The notes under the pieces were generated by a model, which ran no database searches, had not been told where the DNA came from, and saw nothing but the letters and a program-made list of their open reading frames with translations. A DNA stretch of 43,294 nt from Planctomycetaceae bacterium (GTDB lineage: Bacteria; Planctomycetota; Planctomycetia; Planctomycetales; Planctomycetaceae). Both the position numbers and the translations under genes were made by a program. Positions 15,948 to 24,244 of the stretch are shown here, piece after piece; within the stretch, counting starts at the first letter, position 1; each line of letters starts with the position of its first letter. Location of the stretch: the NCBI GenBank assembly GCA_020426325.1, contig JAGQQG010000053.1, positions 1-43,294 on the forward strand. The letters run 5' to 3'.

Positions 15948-17120
15948 ATGCCGACGTTTGAATACTCACGCTGGGACGGCTCTGAGGAGTTCACTCCTCA
16001 GTCTGCGGATGAAATCTTCGACCAGTTCAGTCAGTACCTGATGGACTACGGAGAGGACATGCTCGACGAATTGGAGCAACTCGAAGAGACACATCCTGAC
16101 GTGGTCGACATGCTGATCCGGCAGGGATACCTGGAGAAAGACCGTGAAGGGAAATTCATGGTCACTCCCAAAGGGATGCGACGTGTCGAGAACAAGGCCC
16201 TGGAGGAACTCTTCGACGTTCGCGGAAAGGATCAACTCGGACGCCACGAGACCGAGTTCCGTGGTCCCGGTCAGACGGTCCATGAGGAGTCGAAGCCGTA
16301 TGAGTTTGGCGACCCGGTCAGCAATTTGAATATGCATGAGACGCTGAAGAACGCCCTCTACCGGCAACAGTCGTCTCAGTCCCGGAAGTCTCATTCCTCG
16401 CAATCACAGCCGGGAATGATCGACATTGCTGAAGAAGATCTTGTTGTTCACGACACGGAATTCCAGACTGCATGCGCAACGGTGGTTTTGCTCGACATGT
16501 CGGGAAGCATGATGCGGTACGGCAAGTTTGCGGGAGCCAAGCGAGTGGCCTTGGCATTGCAGTCACTCGTCCGCAGCCGCTATCAGGGGGACTTTCTCCA
16601 GACCGTGGGGTTCTACACCTATGCGACTCCCATGACGGAGAAGCAACTCCTGTATTCCGCTCCCAAACCGGTCAGCCTGTATGATCCGATGGTCCGGATG
16701 ACGATCGACCTCGATCATCCGCCCGGTTTTGTTCCCGAGCACTTCACGAACATCCACGCGGGACTGCAACTCGCCCGGCGGATTCTCCATCAACAACCGG
16801 CTCAGAATAAGCAGATCATCGTCATCACCGACGGCGAACCGACCGCTCATGTGGAAGGACGCAACGTGATGCTGATCTATCCCCCCGCTGAGAAGACGGC
16901 CCGGATCACACTCGCCGAGGCCAAACGGTGTGCGGATGAAGGGTTGCACGTTGCCAGCTTCGCCCTGATTGAAGACTACTTCTATCTGGGACTGGTCAAC
17001 TTTGTTGAGCAGATGGCGCAGGTGACTGGTGGAATCAGTGCCACCTGCAACGCTCAGGACATGGGCAACATGGTCATCAACAGCTTCGTCGGCGGTCGCA
17101 GAAAGAGGCGGACCCTGTAA
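15948..17120 (+). CDS. VWA-domain protein
   Basis: A 390-residue cytosolic protein without signal peptide. The N-terminal ~170 residues are helical and acidic (FDQFSQYLMDYGEDMLDEL, then a short winged-looking stretch with MVTPKGMRRVENKALEEL). The von Willebrand A domain begins near 178 and has an intact MIDAS site DMSGSM at 183-188, a Thr-containing loop (FTNIHAGLQLA) and VITDGEPTAH. This architecture resembles VWA proteins that partner MoxR-type or magnesium-chelatase-like AAA ATPases, yet no such ATPase gene lies next to it. The C-terminus is basic (GGRRKRRTL). Confidence 0.88.
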   Translation: MPTFEYSRWDGSEEFTPQSADEIFDQFSQYLMDYGEDMLDELEQLEETHPDVVDMLIRQGYLEKDREGKFMVTPKGMRRVENKALEELFDVRGKDQLGRHETEFRGPGQTVHEESKPYEFGDPVSNLNMHETLKNALYRQQSSQSRKSHSSQSQPGMIDIAEEDLVVHDTEFQTACATVVLLDMSGSMMRYGKFAGAKRVALALQSLVRSRYQGDFLQTVGFYTYATPMTEKQLLYSAPKPVSLYDPMVRMTIDLDHPPGFVPEHFTNIHAGLQLARRILHQQPAQNKQIIVITDGEPTAHVEGRNVMLIYPPAEKTARITLAEAKRCADEGLHVASFALIEDYFYLGLVNFVEQMAQVTGGISATCNAQDMGNMVINSFVGGRRKRRTL

Positions 17121-17144
17121 GTGCTGAGTGATTGCAGTTGCCGG

Positions 17145-18089
17145 TCACGCCACGTTCTGCAGGGATCGGTCGACACGGCGATAAACTTGGTCGGAGGTTT
17201 CGCGTGTTGGCATCACCGGGAACGTCGGCTTCCTTTCCGATACACGTACACGCCTGATCGAAGCGGCAGTTGGCGACGTGTTTCGCCGATCCATTCGTCG
17301 GCGGCGCACTTGAGTCCAACCGAACGCCATCGCGAAGATCAGACAACAGGCAACGGAACTCGGTTCAGGAACCGCTTCGGTGTACGTTACATCCGAGAGA
17401 CCACCCACCTGACCTCCTGGATTTGAACTGGCATCGTCAGTCGAGAAAAATCTGATTCGCAGCGATGTCAATTGGATCGCCCCAAAGTCGAACTCGATGT
17501 TCCCGAAAGTTTCGTCGTTATCCGCGCTCAGACCGTACCCCTCCCAACCGTGCATGTACGACTCATTGTCGACTCCATTGTAGGCACCGGTGGTGACGGA
17601 GATCCCCGCGTTATCACGAGCATTGTTGTTTCCGTTGTAGAACACTTCAACACCGTCATCCCAAGAGCCGGAGTCGATGTCGAGAAGCGTGAAGTTGACG
17701 TTGTTTACTGCAGTATCAAACGTCAGAGTCAACTCGATGTAATCAGCAGGGTCGTCGTTCTGATTGTCGAAACCAAATTCGAGGTGACGTCGAACGTCCC
17801 CCAGGCGTTGATTCCGGAACATGAAGTAGTCTGAGCCGGGATACGGTGACAGGTCAAAGGTTCCCCCGTCACTGTCAGAGTAGACTGTTGTTCCGACGGT
17901 GATGCTGACTCCATTTGAATCAGTCAAGACGTCCCCGTTGCTGACCGCTTCATTATTATGGTAGTGATCTCTCCAGATTAAATCGGCATGCGCAGCACGC
18001 GACGGAAGCAGTCCGACCAGCATCAGAACGGTGCAGGCGATGAACACGGTCCTTAGACCATGATTCCAGAGATCCTTCTCTGACAACAC
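17145..18089 (-). CDS. PEP-CTERM sorting-domain protein with an extended tail
   Basis: A 314-residue exported protein. The GTG at 18087-18089 is the start: GGAGGG lies seven bases upstream and no suitable ATG exists before the signal peptide (FIACTVLMLVGLLPSRAAHA). The middle is a beta-rich secreted domain (DYIELTLTFDTAVNNVNF, LDIDSGSWDDGVEVFYNG) of unknown function. VPEPSS at about 241-246, a hydrophobic span and RRRR make a PEP-CTERM signal, recognised by exosortase in the membrane and cleaved. Such signals normally end within a few residues of the Arg cluster; here about 55 residues follow, which is unusual. No exosortase is encoded in this window. Confidence 0.8.
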   Translation of the reverse strand: MLSEKDLWNHGLRTVFIACTVLMLVGLLPSRAAHADLIWRDHYHNNEAVSNGDVLTDSNGVSITVGTTVYSDSDGGTFDLSPYPGSDYFMFRNQRLGDVRRHLEFGFDNQNDDPADYIELTLTFDTAVNNVNFTLLDIDSGSWDDGVEVFYNGNNNARDNAGISVTTGAYNGVDNESYMHGWEGYGLSADNDETFGNIEFDFGAIQLTSLRIRFFSTDDASSNPGGQVGGLSDVTYTEAVPEPSSVACCLIFAMAFGWTQVRRRRMDRRNTSPTAASIRRVRVSERKPTFPVMPTRETSDQVYRRVDRSLQNVA

Positions 18090-18308
18090 GTCGGTTCCCT
18101 CCGAATGTGTGTGAAATCCACACAGTGAGACGATCCATCACCAATAACATCGGGTCGCGCGATTTAATGCAGTGAGTAATCTCATGATTGAGTGAAAACC
18201 ATCAGCCAATCCTGAGATGGGAATCTTGCTGGGAGATCGAGGTCGAGTAATCCACTCGTAAGGATCAGGAGAACTGGTGAGGCGGAGTCCAGCAGATTAT
18301 GCAAATTA

Positions 18309-18348
18309 GGAATCCTGACCAGATTTGCTTCAAGTCTGATCGGATTCC
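18309..18348 (-). terminator. Terminator-like hairpin at the end of the GT4 gene
   Basis: Read on the minus strand, GGAATCCGATCAGA (18348-18335) can pair with TCTGGTCAGGATTCC (18323-18309) with one bulge and one G-T pair. The stop codon of the glycosyltransferase lies in the loop. The following T-run is poor, so efficiency is uncertain. Confidence 0.4.
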
Positions 18349-19493
18349 AAAACCCGCGCATACACGTCTCGAATGCGACGGGTCATCGTCTGGTGACGAA
18401 ACTGGTCCGTAAACCGCTCGCGGCCTGTCTTCCCCAATCGTTCCCGCAGGGCGGGGTTCTGAGCGAGTTCGCAGACAGCTGCGGTCAGTTCGTCCACGGA
18501 ATCACGCGGCAGCAGATATCCCGTTTCACCGGGAATGATGACTTCTCTGGCTCCCCCCACATCGTAGGTCACGACCGGCTTACCGGAGATCAATCCTTGC
18601 GGCAACACACGTGCGAGTCCCTCCCACTGGCTGGTATGTGCGACAATGTCCATCGCGTGCACAAGTTCCGGGATCTGTGTCGGCGGGACCAGGCCAGTGA
18701 ACACAAAGTGGTCTGTCAATCCGAGTGTTGCGATCTGGCGTTCAAACTGCTGACGGAGAATACCGTCACCAACAAGCAAGAACCGTGTTTCCGGATGAGC
18801 CGCCACGATCGCTGGTGCGGCTTGCAGAAGGAACTCGTGTCCTTTGAGGTGAAAGAGTCGCGCAATCTTGCCGACCACAAGGTGCTCAGGAGAGAGGCCC
18901 AATTCATGACGGACCTGCTCCGGAGAACGGGTCGGCGTCAGAAACGGATCGACCTCGAAGCCGCTGTACACGGTCGTGAAGCGGTCGGGAGTGCCAATCT
19001 GTTGAGACACATAATCAGACGTCATGGCATCTGCGACGCTGATGAAGTGAGCCGTGCGACGTGCAGCCCAGCGCTCAGCCTCAACGTATGTGCGAAAAAC
19101 GGCAGGATGTTGACCGTAATGGAACGATGCCCCATGAACGGTGTGAACACAGGGGATGCCCACGCTTTTTGCGGCCGCCCGTCCAATGATGCCTGCCTTG
19201 CTGCTGTGCGTATGGACGATGTCAGGCTTCAACTCTCGCAGTAGACGTTTCAGAGACTGATACGATTTCCAATCAAGCTTTGGGTTGATGCTACGCCGTA
19301 ACTCTGGAATCTCATGAATCTGAAAGCCGCCCGCAGAGGCACGCTCCATCAGACTTCCTTCGGGGCCAAGCGGAGGGCCCGTGATGAGCGCCACATCGTC
19401 AGCATGAAGGCGATGCTGGTCCTCAACCGTATGCAGCGTGTTTTCCTGCGCGCCTCCCACAATCATTCGCGTGATGACATGCGCGACCTTCAT
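18330..19493 (-). CDS. GT4-family glycosyltransferase
   Basis: A 387-residue cytosolic or membrane-associated glycosyltransferase of the GT-B fold. The N-terminus MKVAHVITRMIVGGAQENT and the HTHSSKAGIIGR segment are typical of the acceptor-binding domain; the donor domain has VGKIARLFHLKGHEFLLQA and LVGDG. In the EX7E region it reads EGLARVLPQ, so the second position of the motif is Gln rather than Glu, a variation I associate with a GT4 subgroup. Donor and acceptor cannot be assigned; envelope polysaccharide is likely. The ATG overlaps the stop of truA by four bases (ATGA), which suggests translational coupling. It is the last gene of the long minus-strand block. Confidence 0.88.
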   Translation of the reverse strand: MKVAHVITRMIVGGAQENTLHTVEDQHRLHADDVALITGPPLGPEGSLMERASAGGFQIHEIPELRRSINPKLDWKSYQSLKRLLRELKPDIVHTHSSKAGIIGRAAAKSVGIPCVHTVHGASFHYGQHPAVFRTYVEAERWAARRTAHFISVADAMTSDYVSQQIGTPDRFTTVYSGFEVDPFLTPTRSPEQVRHELGLSPEHLVVGKIARLFHLKGHEFLLQAAPAIVAAHPETRFLLVGDGILRQQFERQIATLGLTDHFVFTGLVPPTQIPELVHAMDIVAHTSQWEGLARVLPQGLISGKPVVTYDVGGAREVIIPGETGYLLPRDSVDELTAAVCELAQNPALRERLGKTGRERFTDQFRHQTMTRRIRDVYARVLESDQT

Positions 19494-20302
19494 TGTGCGG
19501 CCTCACACGACTGCAGGTGCTGTGACATCTGGTCTGCACCCGCATAATCGACCCACATCAACGTGAGCCCCTGCGGTGGGGCCGTTGCACCTGCCTGTGA
19601 GCGGTCCCGGCTGTTGAGAATTCGGGTCACATCATCCGCTGTCCATCGTCCCTGAGCGACCTGCACCAGCGTGCCCACGATGGACCGAACCATGTTGTAC
19701 AGAAACCCGTCAGCTGTGATCGCAATCGCTAAAACCTGATGATCATATTGCCATCCCAGAGTGATTGGTTGGCGTGTGACATCGATTTCAAAGATGGTTC
19801 GGCAGCTGTCTTCCTCGGGAGAGGACTTGGATTCGAATGCGCTGAAATCATACCTCCCGACCAGCTTCTGAGCCCCTGCGCAAAGTGCCTGTTCGTCTAT
19901 CGGACCGGGAACTCGCCAGACAAGATCTCTCAACCAGGGCGGCGTCAACGCATTCGTGTCGATCAAAAATCGATACTGTTTGCGGACTGCCGAATACCGG
20001 GCGTGAAATCCATCCGGGACCTCAGACGATTCGCGGATGATCACGTCGCTGGGAAGTTCACTGTTAAGTGCTGCTGCAAAGCGGTCAGGAGGAATGGAGG
20101 CGGACGTGGAAAAGTGGGCCACCTGCCCGATCGCATGCACACCGGCATCGGTTCGACCGGCACCATGAATTCGGATCGATTCGCCGGTGAGCGTATTCAA
20201 GGCAGCCTCGATGGTTCCCTGGACGGAAGGCTGGTTGGGCTGCACTTGCCAGCCTGCGTAGTTCGTACCCTGATAAGCGATCGTGAGACGGATATTACGC
20301 AA
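19490..20302 (-). CDS. truA: tRNA pseudouridine(38-40) synthase TruA
   Basis: A 270-residue enzyme that makes pseudouridine at positions 38-40 of the tRNA anticodon arm. The catalytic motif GAGRTDAGVHA at 47-57 contains Asp52. The N-terminal NIRLTIAYQGTNYAGWQ and the C-terminal FLYNMVRSIVGTLVQVAQG are family signatures, and the length is normal. No ATG is available: the frame is preceded by TAG at 20315-20317 and only the TTG at 20300-20302 (or CTG at 20309-20311) can start it, without a clear ribosome binding site. Start 42 bases after the RND gene stop; overlaps the GT4 gene by four bases. Confidence 0.93.
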   Translation of the reverse strand: MRNIRLTIAYQGTNYAGWQVQPNQPSVQGTIEAALNTLTGESIRIHGAGRTDAGVHAIGQVAHFSTSASIPPDRFAAALNSELPSDVIIRESSEVPDGFHARYSAVRKQYRFLIDTNALTPPWLRDLVWRVPGPIDEQALCAGAQKLVGRYDFSAFESKSSPEEDSCRTIFEIDVTRQPITLGWQYDHQVLAIAITADGFLYNMVRSIVGTLVQVAQGRWTADDVTRILNSRDRSQAGATAPPQGLTLMWVDYAGADQMSQHLQSCEAAQ

Positions 20303-20343
20303 GGAAGTCAGATTCTATTCGCTGATCGAGTGAATTCGCCGAG

Positions 20344-23190
20344 CTAAGACTTGGTGCGTGCAGGTTGAGGATGAGGAGCAACTTCGCCGTTACGTCCCTC
20401 GTCCCTTCGAGTGCCGGACAACTTTCGCTCAGGAATCATTTTGGAACCAACGTTGGTTGAGGCTTCTGCAAGTGACTGCCGAGGGACCTTGCGTTCAATC
20501 ATTGTGCCGAGAGGTCCTGCCAGAAGCACCGGCAGAAAGACAATATCAGCCAATAACGCTGCGCCGATGAGCGCGCCCATCAACCAGCCAAAGCGGCTGA
20601 TCAACAACAGATCCGCGAACGCAAGCATCGCCAGGCCAAGGCCGATGGCAGCACTCGTCTGCCACATGGCGGGCCCGCAATGGGCAAGCCCGAGGGCGAT
20701 GGCATCGCGTCGGGTCATCCCTCGTCGTATTCCATCGCGGAACCAGGTCAGCAGATGCAGTGTCCCGTCGACTGCGATCCCGAGTGCGACTGACGCTGTG
20801 ATCATCGTTCCAATGTCGACCGGCACTCCTGCGGCCGAGATCAAGCCAAACACCACGACGACTGGCATCAGGTTGGGCAGCATGGTGATAAAGCCCGCAA
20901 TCGGATGCCGCAGCAGAATCATGATCACCAAAGCGATGACGGTGAAAGCAAGTGCAAAGCTCTCTATCAGACTTTCGACAACGGCATTCTGGGTTCGCAG
21001 GAACAACGGGACCATGCCGGTCACGACATATTTTGCACCAGGAATATCATTCAGTTCGGTCGAAATGATGCGGTTGAGATCCTCCGTCATCACGTTGTAA
21101 TCCAAGTCGGTCATGAGGGCGACTTGCGCTTGTACTCTCCACAACTCACTTCCCGCAGGCATGACAACTTCTCTGTCGCCGAACTTCACGTTCAGGTTCG
21201 TTGGATTGATCGTAACGAGTCCGCCATGCTCTTCGGATCGAGCCGCGTCCAGAAACTGATCCATTCCGTGGACCGTCCGTCGATAGCGTGCCTTCGTTGC
21301 AAACGAAGCGTCATCAGAAGGAGTCTCCAATGGGGGACGGAAGTCCGACAAGGCGAGTGTTCCGCTGATGTCCGGGTAGTCCGCAATTTTTTGTTTGAGC
21401 CGACGGATCAACTCCATTCGTTCAACCGACGTGAGATTCTCTCTCGTTGTCTCGTCAAAGCTCACAATCACATCAACGGGGGCAATTCCCGCCAGATTCT
21501 CTTCCAGGAAGTTGTAATCTTGCACGATACTGGCATCCGGTTTGAAATACCGGATCACCTTCGTTTCCGTGCGAAACCAACGCAGTCCATATGCCCCGAC
21601 TGCAAAGAAGATCATGCAACAGACCATGACAATCGAGGAATGTTGATATAGCCAATGTCCGAGTCGACGCCATAAAGAGTGATCTGCGTCTTCGGGAGGC
21701 GGGGCGTCTCCTCGCCACAATCGCAACATCGATGGAAACCCGAAGAGCACCACTGCGAGTGAGATCAGGCAGCCGATCGCTGAAAAGATGCCAAACTCCC
21801 GGACAGGCCGCAACACGCTTGTGAGCAGAGACGTGAGGCCGATGGCGGTCGTCACACTGGCCAGTACACAGGGCTGCCAGCCCATCTTGACGGCCGATGA
21901 CACGGCCCCTTCCAACCGTTCGGCAGCCGCATGCTTCCAATAGTTGGCAATGTGAATCGCTCCTGATGCTGTGAGCACAATCAGCAGATTGGGCATCACA
22001 ATCAACACCATGTTCAAACTGGTGCCTGTCGCGGGTAACAGAGAGACCGCCAGCAAAGCAACATACAGGTCTGTGATTAAGACCAAGATCGCGAGACGAA
22101 AGCTTTGCAGGACGAGAAAGGACAACCCGATGCCGACGATCGCTGATGTGAGGACGGGCGAGCGCTTGGGCAGGTTCCACCAGGGATAACTTGGATTCCA
22201 TGTTGCTCCGCTCGCCATCCTGTCCAATTCACTGCGGGCGATGGGACTGCCTCCCATGCGGAGATCGGCCTCGGGGACTCCTGCAGTTTTCGCGGCCTCA
22301 CGGATTGCTGCGATTGCCTGCTCAACGTGTTCTTCTCCCTCTTCATTCAATGTGATCACGACCGCCACTGGATTGCCGGCGATAAAGAAAGCCTGTTCGA
22401 CCAACGCTTGATTTCCTCGTTGACCGATCGACGAACAGATATCGATCAGCTTCACGGCGGCGGGGGAAGTGGGCGTCATCCCAGGCCAGCGGATCTGAAA
22501 ATCGTGCGGAGGTGAAATGTCGTACGGATCATCGACACCTGGCCCCGAAAATTCGTCCTGCTGGAAGCCCAGGTCATCCGGTCTTTCAACAGGTTTGTCG
22601 CTTTGCTGTTCCGTTTCAGGGGATAGGAAACTTAGTTCAATTCCGAGTTCATCCTGTGCACGCTTACGGATCTGCTCGACGATTTCGTTCTGCTTTCGCC
22701 TGCCTGATGAGGTCAGTCGCACTTTGAGCGGTCCGGTGCCGATGATCACGCCTTGAAGTTGTGCAACGGCTGTGTCTCGATCGACGTCATTCGCCAGCAT
22801 ACGTCGGATCAGATCTTTGGGAGTGTGAACATCCTGGATGTATGGCTGCTGTTGAGTTCGGACGCCTTCCTCATCAGGCGGACCGGCAAGCACGGCTGCA
22901 AATGCTTCGACCCGTGGGTCATTCAGAGTGGCTCCGTCCCAGGAAGCGAGGACACCCGATTGCTCTCCAAAAAGTGATTGAAACCACTGCAACACCTGAG
23001 AATGTGGATCATCGGCCGGTAACCAGGTTTCCACATCATTACTGACTCGCAGCCCGCCCAGCTGCCAGGCCATGAAGGGGAGCGCCAACGCCATGACCCC
23101 CAACCCCCAAAGCGACCGGCGGACTGTCCACCGGGATGGTTGATCAGAGTGGGCCGCATTGGAATCAGACTCGCTCATATGCTCCATCAT
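20344..23190 (-). CDS. RND-superfamily exporter (MMPL/HAE3 type)
   Basis: About 948 residues. The layout is that of single-chain RND proteins: one N-terminal span (LGVMALALPFMAWQL), a large exoplasmic domain (~60-330), a bundle of spans (~350-500), a second N-span (VMVCCMIFFAVGAYG), a second exoplasmic domain, and a final bundle (LAFTVIALVIMILLRHPIAG to the end). The permease parts contain sterol-sensing-like features such as VALGIAVDGTLHLLTWF, where Asp may take part in proton movement. Substrates of such proteins are often lipids or hopanoids; none can be assigned. Starts: ATGs at 23190, 23187 and 23178; GGAG sits close before the last. A TTG further upstream is less likely. Confidence 0.85.
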   Translation of the reverse strand: MMEHMSESDSNAAHSDQPSRWTVRRSLWGLGVMALALPFMAWQLGGLRVSNDVETWLPADDPHSQVLQWFQSLFGEQSGVLASWDGATLNDPRVEAFAAVLAGPPDEEGVRTQQQPYIQDVHTPKDLIRRMLANDVDRDTAVAQLQGVIIGTGPLKVRLTSSGRRKQNEIVEQIRKRAQDELGIELSFLSPETEQQSDKPVERPDDLGFQQDEFSGPGVDDPYDISPPHDFQIRWPGMTPTSPAAVKLIDICSSIGQRGNQALVEQAFFIAGNPVAVVITLNEEGEEHVEQAIAAIREAAKTAGVPEADLRMGGSPIARSELDRMASGATWNPSYPWWNLPKRSPVLTSAIVGIGLSFLVLQSFRLAILVLITDLYVALLAVSLLPATGTSLNMVLIVMPNLLIVLTASGAIHIANYWKHAAAERLEGAVSSAVKMGWQPCVLASVTTAIGLTSLLTSVLRPVREFGIFSAIGCLISLAVVLFGFPSMLRLWRGDAPPPEDADHSLWRRLGHWLYQHSSIVMVCCMIFFAVGAYGLRWFRTETKVIRYFKPDASIVQDYNFLEENLAGIAPVDVIVSFDETTRENLTSVERMELIRRLKQKIADYPDISGTLALSDFRPPLETPSDDASFATKARYRRTVHGMDQFLDAARSEEHGGLVTINPTNLNVKFGDREVVMPAGSELWRVQAQVALMTDLDYNVMTEDLNRIISTELNDIPGAKYVVTGMVPLFLRTQNAVVESLIESFALAFTVIALVIMILLRHPIAGFITMLPNLMPVVVVFGLISAAGVPVDIGTMITASVALGIAVDGTLHLLTWFRDGIRRGMTRRDAIALGLAHCGPAMWQTSAAIGLGLAMLAFADLLLISRFGWLMGALIGAALLADIVFLPVLLAGPLGTMIERKVPRQSLAEASTNVGSKMIPERKLSGTRRDEGRNGEVAPHPQPARTKS

Positions 23191-23283
23191 GCTGCGAAAG
23201 GAAATTCTCAGAGGAGAAATGAGGATAAGTGATTCCAACTACACAAAACAGACCGGATGACGAACAAAGCGTCGATCGTCACA

Positions 23284-24081
23284 CTAAATCGTCATGGCAG
23301 TGAAGCCACCATCCACATAGATGTTTGCGCCGTTCAGAAAGCTTCCCGCCTGATTGGAGGCCATCAAGAGGATGGCTCCAGCCAGCTCATGAGGCTCGCC
23401 AAAACGGTTGACCGGTGTATGCTTCATGATGCTCTCCACTCGGTCCGGTGTCAGGACTTTCTTGTTCTGTTCGGCGGGAAAGAATCCGGGTGAGAGGGCG
23501 TTCACACGGATGCCTTTCGTCGCCCATTCACGAGCGAGATTACGAGTCAGGCTCAACACGGCTGCTTTGCTCGTCGAATACGTGAAGACCCGTGACAATG
23601 GCAGTTCCGAGCTGACAGAAGCAATGTTGATGATCGATGCACGTGTCCCACGATCAAGCATGTCCTTCCCAAAGACCTGACAGGCAAGTCGCACACTGCG
23701 GACATTGACATTCATGATGTGCTCCCACTCCTCGTCAGTGATTTCGAGGAAGGGAGTGGCCGAGTTTGTTCCCGCACCGTTGATGAGAATATCACATTCC
23801 CGGTTGTTGACTTTAAGATGATCCACGATTCGCTGAAGGTCTTCACGGTTCGTCGAGTCCGCAGCGAAAAATTCGGCACTTCCCTCCGCCTTTGACATCC
23901 GGGAAACGGCTTCCTGTCCTCGTTCTTCGCTCCGACCCACAACGACAACGTGAGCCCCTGCACCGGCAAGAGCGTCACAGAAGGCACCGCCGAGCACACC
24001 GGTGCCGCCGATCGCGACGGCAGTCTTACCCTCCAGTCCAAACAGCTTGGTGAGATAATTCTGGGCAGCCTTGGTACTCAT
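23284..24081 (-). CDS. Short-chain dehydrogenase/reductase
   Basis: A 265-residue classical SDR enzyme. The cofactor loop is GGTGVLG at 25-31, followed by NGAG at 101-104 and the catalytic set Ser155, Tyr168 and Lys172 (YSTSK). The C-terminal GASILL-type region reads ELAGAILLMASNQAGSFLNG, ending in GGFTAMTI. The GGTGVLGG form of the loop and overall length resemble D-mannonate oxidoreductase or gluconate 5-dehydrogenase-type SDRs, so a sugar-acid substrate is a reasonable guess, not proven. It is transcribed with the MutS-like gene upstream (163 bases) and the RND gene downstream (about 93 bases). Confidence 0.88.
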   Translation of the reverse strand: MSTKAAQNYLTKLFGLEGKTAVAIGGTGVLGGAFCDALAGAGAHVVVVGRSEERGQEAVSRMSKAEGSAEFFAADSTNREDLQRIVDHLKVNNRECDILINGAGTNSATPFLEITDEEWEHIMNVNVRSVRLACQVFGKDMLDRGTRASIINIASVSSELPLSRVFTYSTSKAAVLSLTRNLAREWATKGIRVNALSPGFFPAEQNKKVLTPDRVESIMKHTPVNRFGEPHELAGAILLMASNQAGSFLNGANIYVDGGFTAMTI

Positions 24082-24134
24082 GCGGTTGATGTTTCAATGT
24101 GAAAGGAATGTGTTCAGTGAATCACCCAGCTTGG

Positions 24135-24151
24135 GGGATTCGGGGAATCCC
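24135..24151. terminator. Small perfect hairpin between the MutS-like and SDR genes
   Basis: GGGATTC (24135-24141) and GAATCCC (24145-24151) form a 7-bp stem with loop GGG, within the 163-base gap after the MutS-like stop. It lacks a T-run, so it may be an RNA processing or attenuation structure rather than a terminator. Confidence 0.3.
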
Positions 24152-24244
24152 GTCAACTCATGGTGGAGACACCATTTGCATCAGAGGCTTGAGAACTTGA
24201 TGACCAGGACGACGATCCCATTGGGGGAATTCCTCTCTGTCTTT

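Noticed and set aside
21473-22201. A 242-codon minus-strand frame inside the RND gene
   Set aside because: Out-of-frame reading of the RND coding sequence; Arg/Cys/Ser-rich and without hydrophobic pattern.
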